Source of the DNA: Candidatus Dormiibacterota bacterium
Lineage (GTDB): Bacteria; Chloroflexota; Dormibacteria; Dormibacterales; Dormibacteraceae
Length of the DNA stretch: 37,862 nt
Direction of reading: 5' to 3'
Assembly: GCA_003151665.1 (NCBI GenBank)
Contig: PLYD01000072.1
Coordinates: forward strand, 8,047-45,908
Part shown: positions 1 to 8,469 of the stretch, one piece after another
Layout of the letters: each line of letters opens with the position of its first letter
How positions within the stretch are numbered: the stretch's first letter is position 1
Position numbers and translations under genes: made by a program
Notes under the pieces: model-generated
What the model was told of the DNA's origin: nothing
Seen by the model: only the letters and a program-made list of their open reading frames with translations
The model's database searches: none

Positions 1-578
1 CTTTCCATGTCGACCAGCAGGTAGGTGAGGCCATGCCGAGGGTTTGCCTCGGTGCGCTCGCGCGTCAGCAACATGCACCACTTGGCGATGTGGGCGAGAG
101 TCGTCCAGACCTTCTGGCCGTTGACGAGGTAGTGGTCGCCCTTGTCCTCGGCGCGAGTCTGAAGCCCTGAAAGGTCGCTTCCGGCGTTGGGCTCGCTAAA
201 CCCCTGGCACCAGATCTCCTCCGCTGAGAGCAGTGGGGGCAGATACCTCTTCTTCTGCTCCTCCGTGCCGTGCGTGATCACCACCGGGCCGCCCATGCCC
301 AGGCCGATCACGTTTATCGGATCAGGCGCCTGAGCCACGATCATCTCGTCGTTGAAGATCAGCTGGTCCATGAAGTCGCCGCCGCGACCGCCGTACTCCT
401 TGGGCCACGTGATCCCGACATAGCCCGCTTCGTACAACTTCTTCTGCCAGGCGCGGCGATTCGAGATGAGCTTCTCCTGGCTGCTCTCGGCCGCGTCGCT
501 CTTCGGAGCGTTGGCCTTCAACCAGGTTCGGACTTCGTCGCGAAACGCTTTTTCCGCCTCGCCGAGGTCGAAGTCCAT
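1..578 (-). CDS. acyl-CoA dehydrogenase, N-terminal part (cut by window edge)
   Basis: FAD-dependent acyl-CoA dehydrogenase, which forms the alpha-beta double bond in an acyl-CoA thioester (fatty-acid or related catabolism). About 192 residues are visible, from the ATG at 578; the C-terminal FAD/catalytic half lies beyond base 1. The translation begins MDFDLGEAEKAFRDEVRTWL, the usual N-terminal helix of the family. It continues with WPKEYGGRGG and the middle-domain hallmark WCQGFSEPNAGSDL, which contacts flavin and substrate. The start lies 9 bases after the stop of the upstream luciferase-like gene (588-1496), so the two are probably co-transcribed. Substrate chain length cannot be read from this part. 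Confidence 0.93.
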   Translation of the reverse strand, partial: MDFDLGEAEKAFRDEVRTWLKANAPKSDAAESSQEKLISNRRAWQKKLYEAGYVGITWPKEYGGRGGDFMDQLIFNDEMIVAQAPDPINVIGLGMGGPVVITHGTEEQKKRYLPPLLSAEEIWCQGFSEPNAGSDLSGLQTRAEDKGDHYLVNGQKVWTTLAHIAKWCMLLTRERTEANPRHGLTYLLVDME

Positions 579-587
579 AGCTCTACC

Positions 588-1496
588 TTAGGCCACGGCC
601 GGAATTACGTCGGAGGCGAGAAGCTTCAACGCATCGCGGTCGTCGAGCAGGAAGTGCTGGAGCATGAAGAGCTCGACGCCCAGCTTCGAATGCTTGATGA
701 TCTGGTCCGCGATCTCGTCGGCGGTGCCGACCAGGCCTCGCTCGCCAATCTTCGCGATCACCTCGTTGGCGTCCAGGCCCTTGAGGCTCGGGATGATCTC
801 GCGCAGCTGCAATGCCCTCTCGCGGACCTCGACACGATCCCGTCCGATGACGAAGTTGGCCATCACCGAGTGGCGTATCGACGAGGCATCGCGCCCGATC
901 GCGCGACACGCGGCGTCCAGAACCTTCTTCTTCTGCACGTACTCCTCAGCGTCCATGTGGGACAGGTTCCACTCGACCGCCTCGCGCGCGACCATCGGCA
1001 GCGCCCGCTTCTCGCCGCGACCGCCCATGAGCAGCGGGATCGAGCCGCGCGGCGGCTTCGGGTTGGCGTGCTCCCAGGTGGCCCGAATCGTCTTAATTCC
1101 ATCCTCGAGCAGATCCATGCGGCCGCCCATGGTGAGGAATGGGATGCCATTCTCGACATGCTCGCGTTCGTACCAGCCGGCGCCCACGCCGAGGATCAGC
1201 CGGCCGCCCGCAAGGAGATCGACGGCAGTGGCCATCCTGGCCAGGAGGGCCGGAGGACGGAAGGTCAGCGGGCTGACCATTGGCCCGAACTCGATGGTTT
1301 TCGTCCATTCCGCGGCCATCGCGAGCGATGTCCAGCACTCGATGCAGTTGCGCTCGAGCTCTCCCATCACGGAGAAGAGGTGGTCGCTGCGGCGTAGCGA
1401 GTCGAAGCCAAGCGCCTCGGCGTCGTGACAGATGAGACGCCAGCGGTCCCAGTTGAGACCCTCCTGGCCTTCGATCATGATCCCGACTTTCGCCAT
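588..1496 (-). CDS. LLM-class F420-dependent oxidoreductase
   Basis: A 302-residue TIM-barrel protein of the bacterial luciferase-like (LLM) family. Visible features are an N-terminal beta strand (VGIMIEGQEGLNWDRW), SDHLF near residue 38, a PMVSPLTFRPPALLARMA segment and the GGRLILGVGAGWYEREH motif common in F420-dependent members. The C-terminal half has the typical GTADEIADQI segment. Coenzyme F420 rather than FMN is inferred from subfamily appearance and from the F420 cassette at 21547-24819. The substrate is unknown. A -10-like TACGAT lies 8 bases before the ATG, with an AGGAG in between. It runs into the acyl-CoA dehydrogenase gene 9 bases downstream. Confidence 0.9.
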   Translation of the reverse strand: MAKVGIMIEGQEGLNWDRWRLICHDAEALGFDSLRRSDHLFSVMGELERNCIECWTSLAMAAEWTKTIEFGPMVSPLTFRPPALLARMATAVDLLAGGRLILGVGAGWYEREHVENGIPFLTMGGRMDLLEDGIKTIRATWEHANPKPPRGSIPLLMGGRGEKRALPMVAREAVEWNLSHMDAEEYVQKKKVLDAACRAIGRDASSIRHSVMANFVIGRDRVEVRERALQLREIIPSLKGLDANEVIAKIGERGLVGTADEIADQIIKHSKLGVELFMLQHFLLDDRDALKLLASDVIPAVA

Positions 1497-1504
1497 CGCT
1501 CCTG

Positions 1505-1510
1505 ATCGTA
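1505..1510 (-). promoter_or_regulatory. candidate -10 box (TACGAT) for the LLM oxidoreductase
   Basis: TACGAT on the minus strand ends 8 bases before the ATG at 1496. It is one of several -10-like boxes this close to a start codon in the window. No clear TTGACA-type -35 is seen. Confidence 0.35.
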
Positions 1511-1540
1511 GTCTCCGCCTCCGCGCTGGCGTCGAAATTC

Positions 1541-2548
1541 CTAGTGGAGCGCGGCGGTCAGCTCATCCACGTCCAGAAAGTTGAGGATGCGGTCCTGCGG
1601 AATGCCGGCCCGGCGCGCCATCCACGCCGCCATCGGCACGTAGGCGAACTCGACCGGCGCGTGCGCGTCGGCGTCCATCGCGAAGTTGCAGCCGCACTCC
1701 AGGGCCAGACGGGCCATCTCGGGTGACAGGTCCATGCGTGCCGGGTCGCAGTCGATCTCCAGGGCGACCTTGTGCCTGGCCGCCTCCTTGAACACTGCTT
1801 CGAAGTCGTAATCGGCGCCCGGCCGCGACCCGGGCCGCCGTCCTGTCGGATGGCCGATGACGTCGACGTGGGGATTGGAAACCGCGCGCAGCATGCGTTC
1901 AGTCATCGCCGCCGGCTCCTGGCGCAGCTTCACGTGTGGCGAAGCGATGACCACATCGAGCAGCTCGAGCACGGCGTCAGGAAGGTCAAGCGCGCCGTCC
2001 TCGAGGATGTCCACCTCGATTCCCTGCAGCAACGTGACGTCATGCACCTTCGACTGGACGTCGGCCATCTCACGCGACTGCTCGAGCAGGCGTTCAGCGC
2101 CCAGGCCGTGAACGACTGTGATGCGGGGCGAGTGGTCGGTGATTCCGAGGTACTGGTACCCCATCGCCTGCGCGCCTTCAGCCATCTCGAGCATCGTCGC
2201 TTTGCCGTCGCTCCATTTCGTGTGCGAGTGCACGTCGCCCTTGTACTGACTCAGGTCGATCTGCGATTCGTCGTCCCGAGCCGGCTGCCCCATCTCGGCC
2301 CGCAGTCGATCGAGGTACGAGCTTTGACCAGTCTCGATGACGCCGGCCAGGACCTTGGCGATGCCAGCGCCGACGCTTTCGATCGTGGTCAGCGCGTTCG
2401 TCTTGTGAAGGGCCTCCAGGTCCGGCCGCGAGAGGACAATCGACCAGGCGGCGGCGGCGAACGCCTTCGCTCGAAAGCGCTCAGCTTCGTTCTGTCGCAG
2501 GAGATAACCGATCTCCGAGAGCACCTGCGCCGCCGCGACCGCATCCAC
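1541..2548 (-). CDS. PHP-domain phosphoesterase with PolX-like helix-hairpin-helix head
   Basis: 335 residues from a GTG at 2548. Residues about 1-90 resemble the 8-kDa helix-hairpin-helix DNA-binding region of family X DNA polymerases (LSEIGYLLRQNEAERFRAKA, then TIESVGAGIAKVLAGVIETG). Residues about 100-335 are a PHP metal hydrolase domain with its ligands in order: DVHSHTKWSDG, GITDHS, GIEVDI, ASPHV, VIGHPTG and AMDADAH. The polymerase palm and fingers found between these parts in bacterial PolX (about 570 residues) are absent, so this cannot be a polymerase. A phosphoesterase or nuclease acting near DNA is inferred; histidinol-phosphatase-like activity is the alternative. It is divergent from folE. 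A CACAAT box lies 6 bases before its start. Confidence 0.85.
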   Translation of the reverse strand: MDAVAAAQVLSEIGYLLRQNEAERFRAKAFAAAAWSIVLSRPDLEALHKTNALTTIESVGAGIAKVLAGVIETGQSSYLDRLRAEMGQPARDDESQIDLSQYKGDVHSHTKWSDGKATMLEMAEGAQAMGYQYLGITDHSPRITVVHGLGAERLLEQSREMADVQSKVHDVTLLQGIEVDILEDGALDLPDAVLELLDVVIASPHVKLRQEPAAMTERMLRAVSNPHVDVIGHPTGRRPGSRPGADYDFEAVFKEAARHKVALEIDCDPARMDLSPEMARLALECGCNFAMDADAHAPVEFAYVPMAAWMARRAGIPQDRILNFLDVDELTAALH

Positions 2549-2573
2549 CCTTCAATTGTGTGAGGATGCGACG

Positions 2574-3146
2574 GTGGCGAAGGTCAAGCCGATCGATCGG
2601 ATGCCCGAGCTCGTCGAGCAGATGCTGACCGAGCTCGGCGAGGATCCAGCCCGCCAGGGCTTGCGCGACACGCCAGACCGGGTGTCGCGAGCGATGCGGG
2701 AGCTGACCGACGGCTACGGGGTGCGAGCGGCCGACGTTATCGCCGGCGCGATCTTCGACCAGGACTACGACGAGATGGTGCTGGTCAAGGACATCCCGTT
2801 TTACAGCCTTTGCGAGCACCACATGCTTCCCTTCTTCGGCACCTGCCACGTCGGCTACCTGCCGAAGGGAAAGGTCGTCGGCCTCAGCAAGATTCCTCGC
2901 CTTGTGGGCGTGTTCGCCCACCGGCTGCAGCTCCAGGAGCGCCTGACCCAGGAGATCGCCGGAGCCTTGAGCGACGAGCTGGCGCCGCGCGGGGTGGGCG
3001 TGGTGGTCGAGGCCCGGCACCTTTGCATGGAGATGCGAGGGGTGCAGAAGCCGGGCGGGCAGCTGATCACGTCTTGCATGCTCGGCACGTTCCGGAAGGA
3101 CGCCCGAACGCGGGCAGAGTTCCTGGAGCTGATCCGCCACAACTAG
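2574..3146 (+). CDS. folE: GTP cyclohydrolase I
   Basis: Converts GTP to 7,8-dihydroneopterin triphosphate, the first step of tetrahydrofolate synthesis, as a cytoplasmic homodecamer. About 190 residues from the GTG at 2574, preferred because GAGG at 2562-2565 is well placed. A TTG at 2556 would add six residues. The zinc ligands are visible: Cys80 and His83 in SLCEHHMLPF, and Cys151 in EARHLCMEMRG. The conserved GKVVGLSKIPRLV and GVQKPG segments are present, and length is normal. The divergent PHP gene starts 25 bases away, so the two promoters must overlap. No other folate gene is adjacent. Confidence 0.96.
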   Translation: MAKVKPIDRMPELVEQMLTELGEDPARQGLRDTPDRVSRAMRELTDGYGVRAADVIAGAIFDQDYDEMVLVKDIPFYSLCEHHMLPFFGTCHVGYLPKGKVVGLSKIPRLVGVFAHRLQLQERLTQEIAGALSDELAPRGVGVVVEARHLCMEMRGVQKPGGQLITSCMLGTFRKDARTRAEFLELIRHN

Positions 3147-3237
3147 CCCCGCGGACCAAGATTCTTTCGTTAGCCTCGTCGGATTCAGCCAGGCCGCCCT
3201 ACACTCTGCACCGCAACACGTGCAACGCGACTTTGGA

Positions 3238-4020
3238 ATGAGGGGTGTGGTACCCGCGGCGATGGTCGCCGGGTTCGTCTTGATCCTGGGCGCGTGCACT
3301 CAGCAGATCAGCCAGCAGACAGTCTCGCCTCCGACCACCCCATCGACCGCCGCCGTAACGCCCAGCACCGCACCGACGCCCTCTGGCTCCCCGACTCCCA
3401 CTGGATCGCCGCCGGCGATTTCCTCCCCCAGCCCCGCCAAGTTGATCATCACGAGGGTGCCTTTCCACATCGGAGAGGTTGGTGTCACCTACGGGGCTGT
3501 CACTCTGGTCGCCGCAGGTGGCGTGAAGCCATACAAGTGGTCGATTTCATCCGGTGCCCTCCCGGCCGGGGTCACGTTGTCTTCGAAAGGAAGCGCAACG
3601 GGCAAACCAACGGCGGCCGGCACCTTCTCATTCGTGGTTCGCGTTGACGATTCGGCAGACGGCGCGGCCGGAGTTCCGACGTCGATCTTCGTTTTTCACC
3701 AAATCGCGTTCACGAAATCCACGGCGAGCTGTTTAGGGACGTACTTGACGGGCTGCACCACCACGTTGAAATACATCGGAGGCGCCTCCAGCGCCTCGCC
3801 CAAGATCAATTTCACCTTGAGCGCCGGGGCGCCACCACTTCCGGCGGGCTCGACGATCACGGCAAAAGGCGGGGTTGTTACCGTTTTCGTGGCAATTCCT
3901 GCGTGCTCCTATCCTCTGGCAACTTTGACCCTAGTTCTGGTGGATCCGAAGTGCAGTACGGGCTATCTCTGCTCCTCGGGCCCGGCAAAGGTGGGCATCA
4001 ACCTTAGTGGGGCCTGCTAG
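3238..4020 (+). CDS. putative secreted lipoprotein with Ig-like domain
   Basis: About 260 residues from ATG 3238 (a GTG at 3220 would add six). A short signal peptide ends in the lipobox LGAC, with the lipidated cysteine at residue 20. A 45-residue Thr/Pro/Ser-rich linker follows (about residues 25-70) and should span the envelope. Then comes a domain with the pattern GGVKPYKWSISSGALPAGVT and TAAGTFSFVVRVDDS, typical of putative Ig (He_PIG) cell-surface modules. The C-terminal part has four cysteine pairs or near-pairs (SCLGTYLTGC, PACSYP, KCSTGYLCSS, GAC-end), suggesting disulfides. Function is unknown. It lies alone between folE and the arsR-ino1 operon. Confidence 0.8.
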   Translation: MRGVVPAAMVAGFVLILGACTQQISQQTVSPPTTPSTAAVTPSTAPTPSGSPTPTGSPPAISSPSPAKLIITRVPFHIGEVGVTYGAVTLVAAGGVKPYKWSISSGALPAGVTLSSKGSATGKPTAAGTFSFVVRVDDSADGAAGVPTSIFVFHQIAFTKSTASCLGTYLTGCTTTLKYIGGASSASPKINFTLSAGAPPLPAGSTITAKGGVVTVFVAIPACSYPLATLTLVLVDPKCSTGYLCSSGPAKVGINLSGAC

Positions 4021-4054
4021 CTGACCAATGCGCTTCATCCATACATAACGGACC

Positions 4055-4088
4055 CTTTATGCGTTAGACTCATAAAGTAAGCTTTATG
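4055..4088 (+). promoter_or_regulatory. palindromic operator over the arsR start codon
   Basis: Three copies of one heptamer in alternating orientation: CTTTATG at 4055-4061, CATAAAG at 4071-4077 and CTTTATG at 4082-4088. The last two form a perfect 7-4-7 inverted repeat that includes the arsR ATG. A -10-like TAGACT sits inside the array (4065-4070). ArsR-family repressors bind AT-rich inverted repeats at their own promoter, so autoregulation of the arsR-ino1 operon is inferred. Confidence 0.6.
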
Positions 4089-4406
4089 TTTCTGCCCAGT
4101 CAGCGTCACGAGCTTCCCGACCACTTTTTGGCCTTCGCCAATCCCACCCGGCTGCGCATCCTGCAGCGGCTCGGCGAGGTTGGGGAGGAGAACGTCAACG
4201 ACCTCGCCCTCCACCTCCGCATGAGCCAGCCGCGGATCTCGTGGCATCTGCGGATGCTGCGTGTGGGCGGCGTCATTCGCACCCGGCGCGACGGGCGCCA
4301 GGTCTACTGCTCTCTTGACGTGGAGAACATCGCTAGTGAGCGGCGGCAACTAGAAGAATTGCTTGGAATCAAAGAACGCAAAGTTCGCACGGAGGTTGGA
4401 GCATGA
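4086..4406 (+). CDS. ArsR-family winged-helix transcriptional regulator
   Basis: 106 residues, a single winged helix-turn-helix domain. [15 protein letters not shown] is the classic ArsR first helix. The recognition helix is near residues 50-62 ([13 protein letters not shown]), and the wing is [15 protein letters not shown]. The ELCVCDL metal site of arsenic and zinc sensors is absent and only one Cys is present, so the signal is probably not a metal. Its ATG lies inside the palindromic array at 4055-4088. Its stop overlaps the ino1 start as ATGA, so it is translationally coupled to inositol-phosphate synthase. It is therefore the best candidate regulator of the phosphatidylinositol operon downstream. 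Confidence 0.9.
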   Translation: MFLPSQRHELPDHFLAFANPTRLRILQRLGEVGEENVNDLALHLRMSQPRISWHLRMLRVGGVIRTRRDGRQVYCSLDVENIASERRQLEELLGIKERKVRTEVGA

Positions 4407-5572
4407 AGAACGGCAGCAAGAATGGCCAGAAGAATGGCAAGGTTCGGGTCGCGATAGTAGGGGTGGGCAACTGCGCCTCCTCTTTTGTCCAGGGCGTGCA
4501 CTACTACCACAACGCATCGCACACAGACTTCGTGCCCGGCCTGATGCACGTCGACCTGGGCGGCTACCACATCAGCGACATCGAGTTCGTTGCCGCCTTT
4601 GACATCGACAAGAAGAAGGTCGGGCTCGACCTCTCGAAGGCGATCTTCGCGGGTCCGAACAACACTGTGAAGTTTTCGGAGGTACCCAAGCTCGACGTCA
4701 AGGTCGAGCGCGGCATGACCCACGACGGCATTGGCAAATACCTGGCGGACGTCGTCAAGAAAGCGCCAGGCGAGACCGCGGACGTTGTCGGGATCTTGAA
4801 GAAGTCCAAGGCCGACGTGATGGTCAGCTATCTGCCGGTCGGCTCTGAAGAGGCCACCAAGTGGTACGTGGAGCAGGCGCTGGCGGCCGGCGTCGCCGTG
4901 GTCAACTGCATCCCCGTCTTCATCGCGCGCGAGCCCTACTGGCAGAAGCGCTTCGAAGAGAAGGGCCTCCCGATCATCGGCGACGACATCAAGTCGCAGG
5001 TCGGGGCCACGATCATCCATCGCGTGCTTACCCGCCTCTTCACCGACCGCGGGGTGAAGTTGGAGCGCACCTATCAGCTCAACTTCGGCGGTAACACCGA
5101 CTTCCTCAACATGCTCGAGCGCGAGCGCTTGATGTCGAAGAAGATCTCGAAGACGCGCTCGGTCACCTCGCAGATGGACTACGACATCGGCGCGGACAAC
5201 GTCCACATCGGCCCCTCTGACTACGTGCCCTGGCTGCACGATCGCAAGTGGGCATACATAAGGCTCGAAGGCCGCAGCTTCGGCGACGTGCCTTTGAACG
5301 TCGAGCTCAAGCTCGAGGTCCACGACTCGCCCAACTCGGCCGGCATCGTCATCGACGCCGTTCGCTGCTGCAAGCTGGCCCTCGACCGCGGGATTTCCGG
5401 CGCGCTGGAAGGCCCCAGCTCGTATTTCATGAAGTCGCCGCCGGTGCAGTATCGCGACAACGAAGCCAAGCGCCTAGTGGAGGAGTTCATCGATGGTGGT
5501 AAGGCCGCGACGAACGGTAGCGTCCGCCGCGTCAAGCGGACAAAGCCGGCGACCACCGCTGCTCGGCGCTAG
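4403..5572 (+). CDS. ino1: inositol-3-phosphate (myo-inositol-1-phosphate) synthase
   Basis: Isomerises glucose-6-phosphate to myo-inositol phosphate with NAD+, the entry step to phosphatidylinositol. 389 residues. The N-terminal NAD-binding motif is [18 protein letters not shown]. Later conserved blocks are [31 protein letters not shown], the [13 protein letters not shown] active-site segment, and [19 protein letters not shown]. Length and motifs match the short prokaryotic (actinobacterial/archaeal) form. A GGAGG Shine-Dalgarno at 4392-4396 supports the ATG at 4403, which overlaps the arsR stop. The next gene starts 80 bases inside its 3' end. The N-terminus carries a Lys/Asn/Gly-rich run of about 12 residues before the Rossmann fold. 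Confidence 0.97.
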   Translation: MKNGSKNGQKNGKVRVAIVGVGNCASSFVQGVHYYHNASHTDFVPGLMHVDLGGYHISDIEFVAAFDIDKKKVGLDLSKAIFAGPNNTVKFSEVPKLDVKVERGMTHDGIGKYLADVVKKAPGETADVVGILKKSKADVMVSYLPVGSEEATKWYVEQALAAGVAVVNCIPVFIAREPYWQKRFEEKGLPIIGDDIKSQVGATIIHRVLTRLFTDRGVKLERTYQLNFGGNTDFLNMLERERLMSKKISKTRSVTSQMDYDIGADNVHIGPSDYVPWLHDRKWAYIRLEGRSFGDVPLNVELKLEVHDSPNSAGIVIDAVRCCKLALDRGISGALEGPSSYFMKSPPVQYRDNEAKRLVEEFIDGGKAATNGSVRRVKRTKPATTAARR

Positions 5573-6407
5573 CTACCGAGCAGGTGCGGCAGTCGTGCGG
5601 GCGCTACCGCCAGGCTTCAAGCACGCCGTCGCGGCCCCCGGGGGCGCGGCCTGGTACTGGCTCAACGGCAGGCAGCGCCATTCTGCGCTGGAGAATTACG
5701 CGGCGGCTCTCGGCCGCGATCGCTCCGATCCAGAGGTCGCGCGCGTGGCGCGGCGCGCCTTTCAGAACTACGGGCGCATGCTCCTCGACTTCATGCTCAT
5801 CGGCAACCTCACCCCGGACGAGCTATTGAACCGAATGTCTATGGACGGCCGGGACAATCTCGACGCCGCACTGTCCGCCGGCCGGGGCGTAATCATGGCG
5901 GTCCCACACATGGGCTCGTGGGACATGGCCGGCGCTTACGGGGGCGCTCTCGGCTATCCGATCTCCGCCGTGACTGAACGATTTCCCGGTTCGCTGAACG
6001 ACGCTGTCGTGCGAACCCGCAGCCGATTCGGGCTGAACGTGATCATGCTGGGCCGAGCCGCCGTTCGGTCAATCACACAGGCGCTCGAAGCCAACGGCAT
6101 AGTTGCGCTGCTCTGCGACCTCGAGCAGGGCCCGGGCGTGGACGTCCGTTTCTTCGGACGCCTCGCCGTGGTGCCGGGTGGACCGGCCGCGATCGCGCTC
6201 AAGACCGGCGCCGCACTGCTGCCGGCGTACCAGTACATGGTTTCTCCAGGCCGCCACCACGTGCACCTGGATCCGGCCATCTCATGGCCGGCGGGCACCA
6301 CCAAAGCGAGCCTGATGCAGACGGTGATCAGCCGGTTCGAGGAATTCATCAAGGCGCGTCCAGACCAGTGGTATGCGTTCAGACCCATCTACAAGAACGA
6401 GGGATGA
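5493..6407 (+). CDS. LpxL/PatA-like lipid acyltransferase (first of tandem pair)
   Basis: 304 residues, lysophospholipid/lauroyl acyltransferase superfamily. The context (ino1, pimA, pgsA) points to a phosphatidylinositol-mannoside acyltransferase at the inner face of the membrane. The catalytic motif H-x4-D is in [14 protein letters not shown] second conserved block, [18 protein letters not shown], contains an acidic catalytic partner, and [14 protein letters not shown] follows. The start is decided by GGAGGAG at 5479-5485, seven bases before ATG 5493, so the gene truly overlaps ino1 by 80 bases in another frame. A GTG at 5595 would avoid the overlap but cut the conserved [13 protein letters not shown] helix. 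Acyl donor and exact acceptor are inferred only. Confidence 0.88.
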   Translation: MVVRPRRTVASAASSGQSRRPPLLGASYRAGAAVVRALPPGFKHAVAAPGGAAWYWLNGRQRHSALENYAAALGRDRSDPEVARVARRAFQNYGRMLLDFMLIGNLTPDELLNRMSMDGRDNLDAALSAGRGVIMAVPHMGSWDMAGAYGGALGYPISAVTERFPGSLNDAVVRTRSRFGLNVIMLGRAAVRSITQALEANGIVALLCDLEQGPGVDVRFFGRLAVVPGGPAAIALKTGAALLPAYQYMVSPGRHHVHLDPAISWPAGTTKASLMQTVISRFEEFIKARPDQWYAFRPIYKNEG

Positions 6408-7274
6408 GTGTGGCGCTACCGAGCGTTCATGACGGTGCAGTCGATAGTGGAGCGACTGCCGCGATCCTGGGCCTATGGGCTCGCAGTGTTCGCAGCTCGT
6501 TTCGCGTTCTGGTTCTCGCCGCTGGCGAGGCCAAGGCTCCAGTTCAACCTTCGGGTCGCGTGTCCGGAGATCAGCGAGCGCGAGCTCAGGCACACCACCT
6601 GGCTCAACTTCCGCAATCACGCGAAGGCATACGCCGACCTCATGATGCTGCCGCGGACGCGGATTTCGGATCTGCGGCCGCTGCTGCAGGTGAAAGGCAT
6701 GGAGAACCTCGAGGCGGCTCGCGCCCTGGGCAAGGGCGTCATGGCGGTCTCCTGTCATATGGGCTCGTACGAGGTCGTTTCGGCGATCTGGGCGGCCACC
6801 CTGTCCCCGGTGAGCTTCTTCGCCGAAGAGCTGGAGCCCAGGGCCCTCTTCGAGTGGTATCGCGACACACGAGCGCGGCTCGGGATCAGCGTCTTGTCTC
6901 TGACCGTCTCCGGCATACGCAAGGTCACGCAGGCCCTTCACGAGAAGGAGATGGTGATCACCGCCATCGACCGGGACATCATCGGCACTGGCCACCTGAT
7001 GCCGTTCTTCGGCCGGCCGGCGCCGATTCCTCTCGGCACTGCATCAATCGCGTTGAGGTTCGGAACCCCGCTGCTCCCCGTCTGCGTTTACCGCTTGCCG
7101 GACGACACGTTCATGGCAGAGGCGGCTCCACACGTGATCGCGGAAAACACCGGCGACCGGAAGGCAGACGAGATACGCGTCACCCAGCAGCTCTTGCAGC
7201 ACATCGAAGGCTTCATTCGAAGGCACCCAGAGCAATGGCACGTGCCGCATCGCATCTGGGCCGGATCGCCCTAA
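6408..7274 (+). CDS. LpxL/PatA-like lipid acyltransferase (second of tandem pair)
   Basis: 288 residues, same superfamily as the gene before it but clearly diverged. The motif here is H-x4-E (CHMGSYEVV), an accepted variant of HX4(D/E). The second block is ITAIDRDIIGTGHLMPFFGR and the third is IPLGTASIALRFGTPLLP. An amphipathic or hydrophobic N-terminal helix lies at residues about 20-45. The GTG at 6408 directly follows the previous stop; ATG 6429 is an alternative seven codons in. Two acyltransferases next to one mannosyltransferase suggest two acylations of the glycolipid, or one on the lipid and one on inositol. This is inference. Confidence 0.87.
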   Translation: MWRYRAFMTVQSIVERLPRSWAYGLAVFAARFAFWFSPLARPRLQFNLRVACPEISERELRHTTWLNFRNHAKAYADLMMLPRTRISDLRPLLQVKGMENLEAARALGKGVMAVSCHMGSYEVVSAIWAATLSPVSFFAEELEPRALFEWYRDTRARLGISVLSLTVSGIRKVTQALHEKEMVITAIDRDIIGTGHLMPFFGRPAPIPLGTASIALRFGTPLLPVCVYRLPDDTFMAEAAPHVIAENTGDRKADEIRVTQQLLQHIEGFIRRHPEQWHVPHRIWAGSP

Positions 7275-7284
7275 TGGGCGCGCC

Positions 7285-8469
7285 ATGAGGGTCGGCCTCG
7301 TTTCGCCGTATGACTTCGCCACGGCGGGCGGCGTCAACGACCACGTTCGCCACCTGGCGCGCCAGCTGCGCCGGCTGGGCCACGAGGCACGCATCTTCGC
7401 GCCGTCGAGCCGTGCCGACGTCGATTTCGACACCGCGCGCTTCTACCGAATCGGCAGCCCGATCGCCATCCCGGTCAACGATTCGGTGGCGCGCATCACG
7501 CTCAGCTTTCATCTTGCCAACCAGGTGGCGGCAATCGTCGAGAAGGAGCATTTCGACGTCCTCCACTTCCACGAGCCGTTGATGCCGGCGCTCCCGATGA
7601 CCATGCTGAAGATGTCGAGGACCACCAACGTCGGCACGTTCCACGCCTTCGCGCGTTCGAACATCGGCTACTACTACGGCCGGCGGTGGCTCGAGCCGTA
7701 CCTCGCGTACCTGCACCGCGGCATCGCAGTCAGCGAACCGGCCCGCGCTTTCCTACACCAATACTTCCCGGATTTCCCGGTCCGAATCATCCCCAACGGC
7801 ATCGACGTCAATGCCTTCAAGCCTGGATTGACGCCCATTCGCCACCTGCGGGACGACCACATCAACATCCTCTTCGTCGGCCGCCTCGAAAAGCGCAAGG
7901 GCCTCGGAGATCTGCTGCGCGCCTATGAGTTCATGCAATCGCGCGTGCCGAAGAGCCGCCTGATCGTGGTCGGCGATGGTCCTCTACACGGCCAGGTTGA
8001 GTCATACATCTCAAGGCACCGGCTGCCCAATGTCGTCATGGCCGGCTACGTGCCCGACTCGGTGCTGCCGCGCTATTACTGCAGCGCAGACATCTTCTGC
8101 GCCCCGGCCACTGGCGCGGAGAGTTTCGGCATCGTGCTCCTGGAGGCGCTGGCATCCGGACTTCCGGTCGTCGCGACCGAGGTGGAGGGCTACATGTCCG
8201 TGCTCGAGCCCGGGCGCGACAGCCTGACGGTTCAGCCCAAGGGCTGGGCTGAGCTGGGATCGGCGCTGATCATCCTCGCCCGCGACGCTGAGCTGCGCCG
8301 CCGCTTGGGCGCCTACGGTCGCGAAAAGGCAGGCCGGTTTGGCTGGGCTGGCGTCGCCGCCCAGATCCTGGAGGTCTACGAGGAGGCGCGGGAGGCGCGA
8401 GCCGCGTCTGCGGTTGGCGAGGCGCAGGTTGCGCAAATCGAGGAGATAAATGTTCACGACGCGGTTTGA
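7285..8469 (+). CDS. pimA: PimA-like phosphatidylinositol alpha-mannosyltransferase (GT4)
   Basis: 394-residue GT-B glycosyltransferase of family GT4. It transfers mannose from GDP-mannose to phosphatidylinositol, judging by similarity and neighbours. The N-terminal domain opens RVGLVSPYDFATAGGVNDHV, with the Gly-Gly acceptor loop, then HFHEPLMP. The C-terminal nucleotide-sugar domain has ILFVGRLEKRKGLGDLLRA and the EX7E motif in ESFGIVLLEALASG. An Ala/Glu-rich tail of about 30 residues ends it. The stop overlaps the next gene, pgsA, by 20 bases. A different GT4 mannosyl- or glucosyltransferase cannot be excluded, but the order acyltransferase, pimA, pgsA copies the known mycobacterial gene set. 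Confidence 0.88.
   Translation: MRVGLVSPYDFATAGGVNDHVRHLARQLRRLGHEARIFAPSSRADVDFDTARFYRIGSPIAIPVNDSVARITLSFHLANQVAAIVEKEHFDVLHFHEPLMPALPMTMLKMSRTTNVGTFHAFARSNIGYYYGRRWLEPYLAYLHRGIAVSEPARAFLHQYFPDFPVRIIPNGIDVNAFKPGLTPIRHLRDDHINILFVGRLEKRKGLGDLLRAYEFMQSRVPKSRLIVVGDGPLHGQVESYISRHRLPNVVMAGYVPDSVLPRYYCSADIFCAPATGAESFGIVLLEALASGLPVVATEVEGYMSVLEPGRDSLTVQPKGWAELGSALIILARDAELRRRLGAYGREKAGRFGWAGVAAQILEVYEEAREARAASAVGEAQVAQIEEINVHDAV

Noticed and set aside
270..1397. Long open frame on the plus strand opposite the acyl-CoA dehydrogenase and LLM genes
   Set aside because: Composition-driven shadow without recognisable domains, while the minus strand has two well-conserved families.
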